Origin: Pseudofulvimonas gallinarii
GTDB taxonomy: Bacteria > Pseudomonadota > Gammaproteobacteria > Xanthomonadales > UBA2363
Direction of reading: 5' to 3'
Length of the DNA stretch: 51,519 bases
NCBI RefSeq assembly: GCF_004343305.1
Contig: NZ_SMAF01000022.1
Span: 1-51,519 of the forward strand
The position numbers and the translations under genes were made by a program. The notes beneath the pieces were generated by a model. The model was not told where the DNA came from. It ran no database searches and worked only from the letters and a program-made list of their open reading frames with translations. Positions within the stretch are counted from its first letter, which is position 1. Each line of letters begins with the position of its first letter. Shown one piece after another: positions 1-7,523 of this stretch.

Positions 1-72
1 CCTCTCGTGATCCTGTGTCCGGAGACTATGCTCCTGTCTGGCTCTTCGAAGCCGTGTGGCGACGCGGGGGGA

Positions 73-132
73 GTCCATTCGATCATTCAAGCCGACGCCG
101 CTTCGCGGCGCGGCTTAATTCAGGCGTTAGGC
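73..132 (+). mobile_element. attC: Integron attC recombination site (59-base-element type)
   Basis: The site folds as a typical attC. Arm AAGCCG (89-94) pairs with CGGCTT (111-116) and CGCCGC (96-101) pairs with GCGGCG (105-110) around a TTC loop, leaving A95 extrahelical as integrases require. The right core GTTAGGC lies at 126-132, and the cassette gene starts 9 bases later. The left core is poor: GAGTCCA around 71-77 replaces the expected RYYYAAC. The fold and right core are read directly; the identity rests on known attC architecture. No integrase gene is in the window, so this may be one end of an array or a stray cassette. Confidence 0.8.
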
Positions 133-140
133 CGCACAAC

Positions 141-593
141 ATGATCACCGCAGACCGAATCCAAAAGCTGCATGACAAGTATCTTGAGCTGATCAGGCTT
201 GAGACGCTGGAGTTTGGCGTAAAGCCAACTGAAGTCCGTCATTTGATCGGCCGCTTAGGCGAATTTCATTGCGCGCTACAAGTTGGTGGCAAGCTCGCAC
301 ACTTGGCCAATCAACATGGCTTTGATGTTGTTTGTAGCAATGACCGTCGCATCAGCGTAAAGACCACAGCTCAAGTTTCTGGCTTCGTTTCGATCTCTAA
401 ATCAACATTGGATAGAGTCGACGACCTGATGGTGGTTCAATTTCTAGATGGCAATATTTCCACCGTTTATTTCGGCCCAGTTGGAGCTGCGGTAGCGATT
501 TCCCGTTTCTACGAGCCGTCTGGTTGCTACGAGCTAGACATAAGCAAGGCTCGTAGACTAACGGCGGCGAGAACTGCGCAGACGGACAGGTAG
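141..593 (+). CDS. Integron-cassette hypothetical protein, 150 aa
   Basis: The product is a soluble 150-residue protein of unknown function. ATG 141 was chosen because it lies 9 bases after the attC core, where cassette genes normally begin, and because the upstream in-frame extension merely translates attC. The protein opens with a helical, charged stretch (MITADRIQKLHDKYLEL), contains RLGEFHCALQ near residue 37 and a VDDLMVVQF strand near residue 95, and has no signal peptide or membrane segment. It resembles cassette-borne hypothetical proteins of the DUF6998 kind from memory only. Base composition is visibly more AT-rich than the chromosomal genes further right, which supports transfer. 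No second attC was found after its stop. Confidence 0.75.
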   Translation: MITADRIQKLHDKYLELIRLETLEFGVKPTEVRHLIGRLGEFHCALQVGGKLAHLANQHGFDVVCSNDRRISVKTTAQVSGFVSISKSTLDRVDDLMVVQFLDGNISTVYFGPVGAAVAISRFYEPSGCYELDISKARRLTAARTAQTDR

Positions 594-692
594 TGCACCA
601 TCCAGTCTGTACTTTGGTCTGAGCACGTGAAGCGCGGCAGGCCACCCGCTACCTTTCGTTGATTCTTTGACGAGAAGACGAAGGAGTAACGA

Positions 693-742
693 ATGACCTG
701 CCATCAACAGGATACCGAGAGCCCGTCTGCTGTGGAACTGAT
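693..742 (+). pseudogene. Possible 5' remnant of an unidentified gene
   Basis: A good ribosome site (AAGGAG, 679-684) precedes ATG 693 by 8 bases and opens a frame beginning [16 protein letters not shown]. About 17 codons later the sequence becomes the reverse complement of arsH coding DNA, so the rest of any such gene is gone. I do not recognise the peptide. It could be the start of a transposase or a cassette gene cut by the rearrangement that truncated arsH, or a chance start. Confidence 0.25.
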
Positions 743-1231
743 TTGTCCGGTTTCGTCAAACTCCTGCCACGCCTTGGGGACCGACGACTGGTTGGGGATC
801 GTCACCATTCGCATCCACCGTCCCAGCAATCGCAAGGTGTTGACCACGTTGAATGATTGCGACCCGCCGCACACCTGCACGACCGCGAGCGTCCGTCCCT
901 GGGTGGGACGCACGCCACCCTCTTCAAGGGGAAGCCAGTCGATCTAGTTCTTGAAGACGCCTGTGATCGCGCCGTGCCGTTCCGGCGACACCCAGACCTG
1001 ACCTTCCGACCACTGCGACCAGTGGCGCAACTGCTGCACCTTCGGGTGGTCTTTGCCGACGCTGTCAAGCAGCGGAAGGCCGTGTGGATCAAAGACCCGC
1101 GTCTCGGCACCGAGGTGGCGCAGGATGCGCTCGGCCTCCAGGGCCAACTTGCGGCTGTAGGACTGCGGTCTCAAGGAGCCGTACAACAGCAGGATGCGCG
1201 GAGGTGGCGCGACTGGGTCCGCGCCAAGCAT
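704..1231 (-). pseudogene. arsH: Broken arsH (NADPH-dependent FMN reductase, organoarsenical resistance)
   Basis: Intact ArsH is a flavoprotein that oxidises trivalent organoarsenicals. The N-terminal part from ATG 1231 is good Ars[20 protein letters not shown] (flavodoxin-like phosphate-binding loop) and later [14 protein letters not shown]. The next codon, at 944-946, is TAG where the family usually has Gln, and the same frame resumes as [10 protein letters not shown], then GGSQSFN and GRWMRM. It leaves the family after DETGQ (about 743) and stops at 704, losing the C-terminal helices. One nonsense codon plus a 3' truncation makes a pseudogene unless amber is suppressed. It is divergent from arsR, as in intact ars operons. 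Confidence 0.85.
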
Positions 1232-1294
1232 TTCATGATGGGGACCGGGCAGCAGGTCAGCGGAAATATGGGGGAGCCCCGCGAGCGAGGTGGC

Positions 1295-1329
1295 TTGATC
1301 TTCACATTTAATTTGACTATTCTAGTTTA
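1295..1329 (+). promoter_or_regulatory. Candidate arsR promoter, possibly leaderless
   Basis: TTGATC (1295-1300) and TATTCT (1318-1323) are separated by 17 bases, a good sigma-70 layout. A start site seven bases past the -10 would fall on the A of the arsR ATG at 1330, and no Shine-Dalgarno sequence lies before that ATG. The AT-rich stretch 1301-1329 is also the natural place for the ArsR operator. Confidence 0.5.
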
Positions 1330-1662
1330 ATGGAAACGAATGAGGCAATCGCTGCCCTGACCGCCCTGGGCCACAGCACCCGGCTGGCCATCTTCCGGTT
1401 GCTGGTCGAGGCGGGACCCGGCGGCCGCATGGCTGGGGCCATTGCCCAGTCGTTGGCGGTTCCAGGCGCCACCCTTTCTTTCCACCTGAAGGAACTGGTC
1501 CACGCCGGCTTGATCACAGGCGAAAGCCGGGGCCGCAACATCTGTTACCGCGCCGATTTCAACGCGATGAGCGAACTGGTGTCCTACCTCACCCACAATT
1601 GCTGCGCCGGCGCGATGGACGACAGTTGTCCCCCGGCTTCAGCGACGACTTGTGGGTGCTGA
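1330..1662 (+). CDS. arsR: ArsR-family arsenite-responsive repressor, 110 aa
   Basis: This is a winged-helix SmtB/ArsR repressor expected to bind the ars promoter and release it on As(III). The helix-turn-helix region spans about residues 32-62 (GAIAQSLAVPGATLSFHLKEL), followed by the wing ITGESRGRNICYR. The usual ELCVCDL metal motif is absent. Instead the C-terminus carries Cys91-Cys92 and Cys100, plus Cys108 and Cys110, resembling the three-cysteine arsenic site of Acidithiobacillus ferrooxidans ArsR. The assignment of Cys91/92/100 as ligands is inference. It heads arsR-arsC-ACR3, with 35 bases to arsC. Confidence 0.93.
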   Translation: METNEAIAALTALGHSTRLAIFRLLVEAGPGGRMAGAIAQSLAVPGATLSFHLKELVHAGLITGESRGRNICYRADFNAMSELVSYLTHNCCAGAMDDSCPPASATTCGC

Positions 1663-1697
1663 TTCCCCCATGCACCCAAATTTCCGGAAGTCGTTCC

Positions 1698-2216
1698 ATG
1701 AAACGTCGTATTCTATTTTTGTGCACCGCCAACTCCGCGCGTAGCATATTGGCAGAAGCAACGCTCCGGGCCTGGGGCGGAGATCGTCTCGAGGTGTTCA
1801 GTGCCGGCAGCCGCCCGGCGGGCGTGATCAATCCCCACGCTCTCGCCCAGCTGGAGGCAGAGGGCTTCGACACGGAAGGCCTGCGAAGCAAGTCCTGGGA
1901 CGAGTTCACGACTGTGGATGCACCACGGATGGACGTGGTGGTGACCGTGTGCGATTCCGCCGCAAACGAGACCTGCCCCATCGTCCTGGGCGATTTCGTG
2001 CGTACGCATTGGGGGCTTCCCGATCCCGCCGCGGTGGATGGCGATGCCGGGGCACAACGGGAGGCGTTTCGTCAGGTCCATCACATGGTCAAAGCGCGGC
2101 TGCAGGCCCTCCTCAACGTGCCCGCTGCGGCCTGGGACGACCGGCCAACGCTGAAAGTGCAGCTCGACCGCATTGGTTGCGCCCATTCCGGCGAGAGCAC
2201 GACGGGCGATGTCTGA
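1698..2216 (+). CDS. arsC: Arsenate reductase ArsC, low-molecular-weight phosphatase type, 172 aa
   Basis: The enzyme reduces arsenate to arsenite for export. The N-terminus has the LMW-PTP loop Cys9-x5-Arg15 (CTANSAR). Cys85 and Cys93 (TVCDSAANETCP) match the two resolving cysteines of thioredoxin-coupled ArsC such as plasmid pI258 ArsC, and HWGLPDPAA holds the catalytic-loop Asp109. ATG 1698 was chosen because it is preceded by CCGGAAG and starts exactly at the family N-terminus; the open frame extends upstream but overlaps arsR. Its end overlaps the ACR3 start by 8 bases. The C-terminal tail of about 30 residues is longer than in the pI258 enzyme. Confidence 0.94.
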   Translation: MKRRILFLCTANSARSILAEATLRAWGGDRLEVFSAGSRPAGVINPHALAQLEAEGFDTEGLRSKSWDEFTTVDAPRMDVVVTVCDSAANETCPIVLGDFVRTHWGLPDPAAVDGDAGAQREAFRQVHHMVKARLQALLNVPAAAWDDRPTLKVQLDRIGCAHSGESTTGDV

Positions 2217-3282
2217 GGCTGCGCCGGGCATGGGACTGTTCGAACGCTACCTCACCATCTGGGTGGGCCTGTGCATCGTCGCAGGCACTGTCCTGGGTTA
2301 CGCCATACCGGATGCTTTCGAAGTCCTCGGCCGCACGGAAGTGGCGAAGGTCAATCTCCCGGTCGCGGTTTTGATCTGGATGATGATCATCCCCATGCTG
2401 TTGAAAGTGGATTTCAGCGCCATGGGTCAAGTCGGCCGCCATTGGCGCGGCATGGGCGTCACCCTGTTCGTCAACTGGGCTGTAAAGCCGTTTTCCATGG
2501 CGCTGCTGGGTTATGTGTTCCTGCGGCATGCCTTCGCCGACTTTCTCCCGCCCGATGAGATCGACTCGTACATGGCGGGCCTGATCCTGCTCGCGGCCGC
2601 GCCTTGCACCGCGATGGTTTTCGTATGGAGCAACCTGTGTCGCGGTGATCCGAATTTCACGCTCAGCCAGGTCGCGCTCAACGACGCCATCATGGTGGTG
2701 GGTTTCGCACCGCTGGTCGGCCTGTTGTTGGGACTCTCGTCGATTGCAGTGCCTTGGGACACGCTGGCGTTGTCGGTCGGCCTGTACATCATTGTCCCGG
2801 TTGCCATAGCGGTCGTTGTGCGTCGCCGGCTGCTTGCACGTGGCGGCCAGGGCAGGCTGGAGCGGGTGCTGAAGGCACGCCTGGGACCCGTCTCGATGGC
2901 AGCCCTGCTCGCGACGTTGGTACTGCTTTTCGGTTTCCAGGGAAGGCAGATTGTCAGCCAACCGCTGATTATCCTGATCCTCGCAGTGCCGATTCTCATC
3001 CAGGTCTATTTCAATTCCGGCCTGGCCTACCTGCTCAACCGCAGACTGGGTGTTGCGCATTGTGTGGCCGGACCCTCCGCCCTGATCGGTGCAAGCAACT
3101 TCTTCGAGCTGGCGGTTGCCACGGCGGTCGCTCTGTTCGGTGTGCAATCAGGCGCAGCACTGGCCACGGTCGTGGGCGTGTTGATCGAGGTGCCGGTGAT
3201 GCTGTCCGTAGTGGGAATAGTCAACCGCACTCGTCAATGGTACGAACGAACACCCCAGCGTGCGCAAGAACCATGCGCGTGA
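2209..3282 (+). CDS. arsB (ACR3 type): ACR3-family arsenite efflux permease, 357 aa
   Basis: This is an inner membrane carrier that exports arsenite using the proton gradient. About ten hydrophobic segments are visible, starting with LTIWVGLCIVAGTVLGY. The family signature PCTAMVFVWSNL, with its essential cysteine, lies near residue 135, and GASNFFELAVATA lies in the C-terminal half. ATG 2209 overlaps the arsC stop (ATGTCTGA), which implies translational coupling; a GTG 36 bases upstream would only add a basic tail. With ArsC it forms a complete reduce-and-export arsenic system under ArsR. Confidence 0.95.
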   Translation: MSEAAPGMGLFERYLTIWVGLCIVAGTVLGYAIPDAFEVLGRTEVAKVNLPVAVLIWMMIIPMLLKVDFSAMGQVGRHWRGMGVTLFVNWAVKPFSMALLGYVFLRHAFADFLPPDEIDSYMAGLILLAAAPCTAMVFVWSNLCRGDPNFTLSQVALNDAIMVVGFAPLVGLLLGLSSIAVPWDTLALSVGLYIIVPVAIAVVVRRRLLARGGQGRLERVLKARLGPVSMAALLATLVLLFGFQGRQIVSQPLIILILAVPILIQVYFNSGLAYLLNRRLGVAHCVAGPSALIGASNFFELAVATAVALFGVQSGAALATVVGVLIEVPVMLSVVGIVNRTRQWYERTPQRAQEPCA

Positions 3283-3774
3283 TCGTATCCAGGGGATACG
3301 GTCAGGGATCGTCTGTCACCAGCCAGGGTCGGGACTCGCGCCGACATTCGTCAGCGGCGGTCCCCGGAAAACCAGTGCCGACATGCGGAGAGGCGCAGCG
3401 GCAGCCGGAGATTCCTGTGTTGTGCCCGGCGAATGCCGAGGAAAAAGAAGGTGGTCGCCGGTGCGACCCATGGATGGACCCCAATCAAGCCCCCGGGCGA
3501 AACGGGCGGCGGTGGATCGGGATATGAACGTCCGGTAGCAGCTGCCGGCCCGTGTTCCGACCACGCAGCATCCAGTCATCCTGATGTTCAGGATTTCCTT
3601 TCGGCGCGGGTCGCCCGGGGCAGGGAAAGGTTCGGGCCGGATGCGGGCAGCCAGGCAAGTTCCAGTGCTCATCTGCAGCAGCGCCCGGCCGGTCCGGAAT
3701 CTGCGACCGGAATTGGCCGGGCCGACTCCGGCGCGACTCTCGAGCCGCCGCCAGGCACTCCCCTCGCGGCCGGC
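3283..3774. other. Intergenic stretch between ACR3 and the DUF1704 gene
   Basis: These 492 bases separate the end of the arsenic cluster from a convergent chromosomal gene. I see no convincing coding frame, tRNA or hairpin with a T-run. The open frames crossing it are extensions of antisense frames of the neighbouring gene. The right edge of the acquired segment probably lies here, but no attachment-site direct repeat was recognised. Confidence 0.5.
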
Positions 3775-5025
3775 TCACACGCCGAGGACGATGTCCTCGG
3801 CCTGCAGGGTGTCGAGGCGGATGCGGTTGGCGAACAGCGAGAAGGCGAGCAGGCCGGCGAGGTTGCCGCTGCGTTCGGCCCAGTGCGGCAGGTAGGTCGG
3901 TGGCACCAGCCAGCCGGCCTCGAAGAACGGTTCCAGCGCCAGCACGTCGTGCAGCGCCAGCTTGCCGGCGAAGATCCAGCGCAGCAGGTTCAGGCGGCGA
4001 TGCTTGAGCGCCCAGCGGAAGAAGGTGTGAACCGACAGCAGGCCGTGCAGATAGACGGTGTCCTTGCAGAAGGCGCCGCCGCCGGTGACCGGCACGCCGC
4101 GGAACACGCGCATGCTCGACGCGAAGCTGTCGACCTTGCTCTGCCCGGCGTCGCGGAAGAAGCGGTAGACCTCGACGAAGTCGGCGCCCTGGATGGCGCG
4201 GTCGATGGCCAGGATGCGCAGCGAGATGCGCTTCATGCGCCGGATGTCGATGCAGCCGGTGATCTGTTCGGCGAACGTGGCCAGTCCTTCCTGGGTGGCG
4301 GTGACGCGCGGCGAACTTTGCGCCAGGCTGCGGAAGTGTGGCTGCTCGCGCCCGTTGATCGCCGTCAGCGAATGCACCAGGACCTCGTGTTCGAGCAGCT
4401 GGCGGACATCGGCGGCGGAGAAATGACTGCCGGAGCGCAGGCGCACGCGGGTGGCGCCGGCGGCCGCCTTGGCGACCAGTTCCGGATCGAGCTGCACCTG
4501 GATGCGGTGGTGGTCGAAGACGGCATCGATGGCCGCCTGCATGCGATCGCGCGCGATCTCGGCGGGAATGACGGCGGCGCTGTCGGCGTCGTCGAGTTCG
4601 GCGTCGAGCTCGTCGGCCAGCACGATGAAGTGGCCGGCGGCATCGACGTTGGTCCAGTGGCTGCCGGGCAGCGGTTCGCCGGGCGTGCCGTACAGTCGCG
4701 CCGACAGCGAGCCGACGACCGGACTGCCCAGCGATTCGATGATCTCGGCAGCGAGGTGGTAGGCGCCGGCACTGCGGCGCAGGTAGTCGCCGACAGGATG
4801 GGTCGCGTCGGCGGCCAGTGCGATGGCATCGAGTTCGCGACGCGTGTCCGACAGGTCGATGCGCGGGTATTCGACGACGGGCAGCGTCGGCGTGGCGTCG
4901 TCGGCGCCGGCGAGGAAGGCGTTCTGCACCGAAGCCGGCCAGCTGGCCGCGGAGAGCAGGCGGATCGGCCTGGCGGCGGCAACCAGGCGCGCATCGAGGG
5001 CGGCGTAGTGTTCGAGATCGCTCAC
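3775..5025 (-). CDS. DUF1704 / flavohemoglobin-expression-modulating QEGLA protein; MATCAP-like metallopeptidase, 416 aa
   Basis: The family (PF08014, TIGR02421) includes vertebrate MATCAP, a zinc tyrosine carboxypeptidase acting on tubulin; the bacterial substrate is unknown. The HExxxH motif (HEVLVH) lies at about residues 213-218 and the name-giving QEGLA motif near 243. The QEGLA glutamate is the likely third metal ligand (inference). No signal peptide is visible, so the protein is probably cytoplasmic. The start is GTG at 5025, overlapping the rsgA stop as GTGA, so it is probably translated by ribosomes finishing rsgA. Length is normal for the bacterial family. Claims that the family modulates flavohemoglobin rest on old annotation. 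Confidence 0.88.
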   Translation of the reverse strand: MSDLEHYAALDARLVAAARPIRLLSAASWPASVQNAFLAGADDATPTLPVVEYPRIDLSDTRRELDAIALAADATHPVGDYLRRSAGAYHLAAEIIESLGSPVVGSLSARLYGTPGEPLPGSHWTNVDAAGHFIVLADELDAELDDADSAAVIPAEIARDRMQAAIDAVFDHHRIQVQLDPELVAKAAAGATRVRLRSGSHFSAADVRQLLEHEVLVHSLTAINGREQPHFRSLAQSSPRVTATQEGLATFAEQITGCIDIRRMKRISLRILAIDRAIQGADFVEVYRFFRDAGQSKVDSFASSMRVFRGVPVTGGGAFCKDTVYLHGLLSVHTFFRWALKHRRLNLLRWIFAGKLALHDVLALEPFFEAGWLVPPTYLPHWAERSGNLAGLLAFSLFANRIRLDTLQAEDIVLGV

Positions 5026-6089
5026 CGTCGTCCGTGCTTGTCGATGAGGCGATGGTTGAGCGCCCGCGTGAGCTGGCGCTCTTCGGCGCGGCGCAGCAGG
5101 GCATCGCGCTGCTGCGCCGCGCGCTCGCGTTCGCTTTCGAGCTTGCGGAAGTGGTCGTAGCGGTCGCGGTCGAGCGCGCCGGATTCCAGCGCGGCCTGGA
5201 TCGCGCAGCCCGGTTCGGCCTGGTGCTTGCAGTCGCGGAAGCGGCAGTCGGCGGCGAGTTTCTCCAGCTCCGCGGCGAAGCCGTCGTCCTCGACCACTTC
5301 CTCGCCGGTCAGCTTCAGTTCGCGCATGCCGGGCGAGTCGATCAGGCAGCCGCCGCTGGGCAGCTTCAGCAGGGAACGCGATGTCGTGGTGTGGCGGCCG
5401 CGGCTGTCGTGTTCGCGCACGGCGCTGGTCTTCTGCCGCACCGTGCCCATGAGCGTGTTGGTCAGCGTCGACTTGCCGGCACCGGACGAGCCCAGCAGCA
5501 CGCCGGTGCGGCCGGGGCCGAGCCGCGCCGTGATCGGGGCGATGGCATCGGCATCCTTGCAGTTGATCGCCAGCACCGGAATGTCCGGATGCGCCGATTC
5601 GATCTGCGCGCGCAGTGCGCCGGTGTTTTCGCAGCGGTCGGCCTTGCTGAGCACGATCACCGGCTCGATGCCGGTGCCGGCGATCAGCGCCAGGTAACGC
5701 TGCAGGCGGCGCGGGTTGAAATCGCCGTCCAGGCCCATCACGACGACGGCGAGGTCGAGGTTGGTGGCGAGGATCTGCTGCTGGTAGCGCTCGCCGGCGG
5801 CGCCGCGCTTGAGCAGGTTGCGCCGCGGCAGCAGGCGGACCAGCGCGGCCGGCGTGTGCGCAGGGTCGATGATCGTCCAGTCGCCGACCGCCGGCCGGGT
5901 CGAGACGCCGTGGCTGTCGGCGACCATGCCGCGCGGAGAATGCGCCCGGCGCGATGCCAGTCCGTCATGGACGTCGAAGCCGTTGCGGTGCTGCCCGGTG
6001 ATGCGGACCAGCTGCTGGCCGGCCTCCAGGTCGGGGAACGGCTGCCCCGGTGGCCAGCCGATCGATCCAAGGTCGTGCGGCGTCGGCAT
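5022..6089 (-). CDS. rsgA: Ribosome small-subunit biogenesis GTPase RsgA, 355 aa
   Basis: RsgA is a circularly permuted GTPase that helps mature 30S subunits. The sequence runs OB fold, G domain in permuted order, then zinc finger. Visible are G4-like LSKAD, P-loop GSSGAGKST about residue 200, G3 DSPG, and the zinc motif CRFRDCKHQAEPGC, followed by a basic helical tail. I chose ATG 6089 because the protein then has the family length. An in-frame GTG at 6137 would add 16 residues of low-complexity sequence. The gene is upstream of and coupled to the DUF1704 peptidase, and divergent from alaA. Confidence 0.94.
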   Translation of the reverse strand: MPTPHDLGSIGWPPGQPFPDLEAGQQLVRITGQHRNGFDVHDGLASRRAHSPRGMVADSHGVSTRPAVGDWTIIDPAHTPAALVRLLPRRNLLKRGAAGERYQQQILATNLDLAVVVMGLDGDFNPRRLQRYLALIAGTGIEPVIVLSKADRCENTGALRAQIESAHPDIPVLAINCKDADAIAPITARLGPGRTGVLLGSSGAGKSTLTNTLMGTVRQKTSAVREHDSRGRHTTTSRSLLKLPSGGCLIDSPGMRELKLTGEEVVEDDGFAAELEKLAADCRFRDCKHQAEPGCAIQAALESGALDRDRYDHFRKLESERERAAQQRDALLRRAEERQLTRALNHRLIDKHGRR

Positions 6090-6246
6090 CACCGGCGGTT
6101 CATGACGGTCGATGGGGGCACGGGCGGGCCTGGGCACGGAACATGGGTCAAGTGTAAGGCGATCGCCGGCCGGCGGGCAGCCGGGGTCTGGCTTCTATGC
6201 TGCGCCGGGTCGATGTCGCGGCCGTGTCGCCGCGGGGAAACGCCGC

Positions 6247-6252
6247 TAGACT
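6247..6252 (+). promoter_or_regulatory. Candidate -10 element for the aminotransferase gene
   Basis: TAGACT sits 31 bases before ATG 6283 in the divergent gap between rsgA and alaA. No clear -35 hexamer lies at the right spacing and no strong ribosome site is seen, so the call is tentative. Confidence 0.3.
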
Positions 6253-6282
6253 GCGCCGATCCTGTTCCCAGCCACCGCCGAC

Positions 6283-7518
6283 ATGCCGCGACCCGTCCGC
6301 CCCAGCCGCCGACTCGACCTCGTCACCTACGACATCCGCGGCCCGCTCAGCCGGCGTGCGCGCGAGCTGGAGGCGGAAGGGCGCAACATCCTGCGGCTGA
6401 ACATCGGCAACCCGGCCGCCTTCGGCTTCCGCGTGCCCGATGTGCTGCGCGAGGCGGTCGAGCGCGGCGTCGCCGACAGCGAGGCCTACTGCCACCAGCA
6501 GGGCCTGCCGCAGGCGCGCGCGGCCATCGCCGATCGCGAACGCGCCCGCGGTGCGCAGTCGGTGTCGCCGGAATCGGTGTTCATCGGCAACGGCGTCAGC
6601 GAACTGATCGACCTGGGCCTGCGCGCGCTGCTCGATCCGGGCGACGAGGTGCTGGTACCGGCGCCGGACTATCCGTTGTGGAGCGCGGCCGTGCGCCTCA
6701 ACGATGGCGTGCCGGTGTATTACGACTGCGCGGTGGAAAACGGCTTCCTGCCCGATCCGCAGCGGCTGGAGTCGCGCATCGGTCCGCGCACGCGCGCGCT
6801 GGTGCTGATCAATCCGAACAATCCGACCGGTGCCGTTTATCCGCGCGGGCTTCTGGAACAACTGGTCGGGATCGCGCGCCGCCACGACCTGCTGCTGATG
6901 GCGGACGAGATCTACGACAACATCCTCTACGACGGCGCGGCGTTCACGCCGCTGGCCGAGCTGGCCGGTGCGACGCCCTGCCTCAGCTTCGGTGGGCTGT
7001 CGAAGGTCTTCCGCGCCTGCGGTTACCGGGTCGGCTGGATGAGCGTGTCCGGCAAGCCGGAATCGACGGCGATCCTGCGCGAGCGCCTGGAACTGCTGTC
7101 GGCACTGCGCCTGTGCGCCAACGTCGCCGGCCAGTACGCGATCGAGCCGGCACTGGCCGGTGAATCGAGCATCCTGGAACTGACCGCGCCGGGCGGCCGC
7201 CTGTACGAGACCCGGCGCATGCTGGTCGACCATTGCGCGCGCAGCGGGCACCTGTCGCTGGTGGCGCCGGCCGGTGCGCTGTATGCATTCCCGCGCATCG
7301 AGGTGCCGGGCATCGACGACCACACCTTCGCGCTGGCGCTGCTGGAACAGGAGTCGGTGCTGGTCGTGCCCGGACGCGGATTCAACATCGACCGTCCCGA
7401 CCACCTGCGCCTGACGCTGTTGCCGGATGCCCCGGTGATGGCCGAAGTGGTTGAACGCATCGAGCGGCAGATCGCACGCATGGCCGGCGACGTGCCGGCG
7501 CCGGCGATGGTGGCCTGA
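6283..7518 (+). CDS. alaA: PLP-dependent alanine aminotransferase, AlaA type, 411 aa
   Basis: This is a class I/II aminotransferase, probably making alanine from pyruvate and glutamate. It follows E. coli AlaA closely: YDIRGPL near the start, LNIGNPAAFGF, FIGNGVSELIDL, PAPDYPLWSAAV, LINPNNPTGAVYPRG, DEIYDNILYDG and GLSKVFRACGYRVGW, in which the lysine of GLSK is the Schiff-base residue and a conserved arginine follows. The first residues are basic (MPRPVRPSRR), with no export signal. The SGNH hydrolase gene begins five bases after its stop, so the two are probably one transcript. Specificity for alanine over related substrates is by family resemblance. Confidence 0.93.
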   Translation: MPRPVRPSRRLDLVTYDIRGPLSRRARELEAEGRNILRLNIGNPAAFGFRVPDVLREAVERGVADSEAYCHQQGLPQARAAIADRERARGAQSVSPESVFIGNGVSELIDLGLRALLDPGDEVLVPAPDYPLWSAAVRLNDGVPVYYDCAVENGFLPDPQRLESRIGPRTRALVLINPNNPTGAVYPRGLLEQLVGIARRHDLLLMADEIYDNILYDGAAFTPLAELAGATPCLSFGGLSKVFRACGYRVGWMSVSGKPESTAILRERLELLSALRLCANVAGQYAIEPALAGESSILELTAPGGRLYETRRMLVDHCARSGHLSLVAPAGALYAFPRIEVPGIDDHTFALALLEQESVLVVPGRGFNIDRPDHLRLTLLPDAPVMAEVVERIERQIARMAGDVPAPAMVA

Positions 7519-7523
7519 CGACG

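Noticed and set aside
857-1330. Plus-strand frame of 157 codons opposite arsH
   Set aside because: It is antisense to the recognisable arsH pseudogene and runs into the arsR promoter.
3433-5160. Plus-strand open frame of 575 codons across the gap and the DUF1704 gene
   Set aside because: It is antisense to HEVLVH/QEGLA coding sequence and Gln/Ala/Asp-rich without family resemblance.
4818-7163. Long plus-strand open frame of 781 codons overlapping rsgA, DUF1704 and alaA
   Set aside because: It is antisense or out of frame to three genes with clear family motifs; long antisense frames are expected at this GC content and it has no motif or ribosome site.
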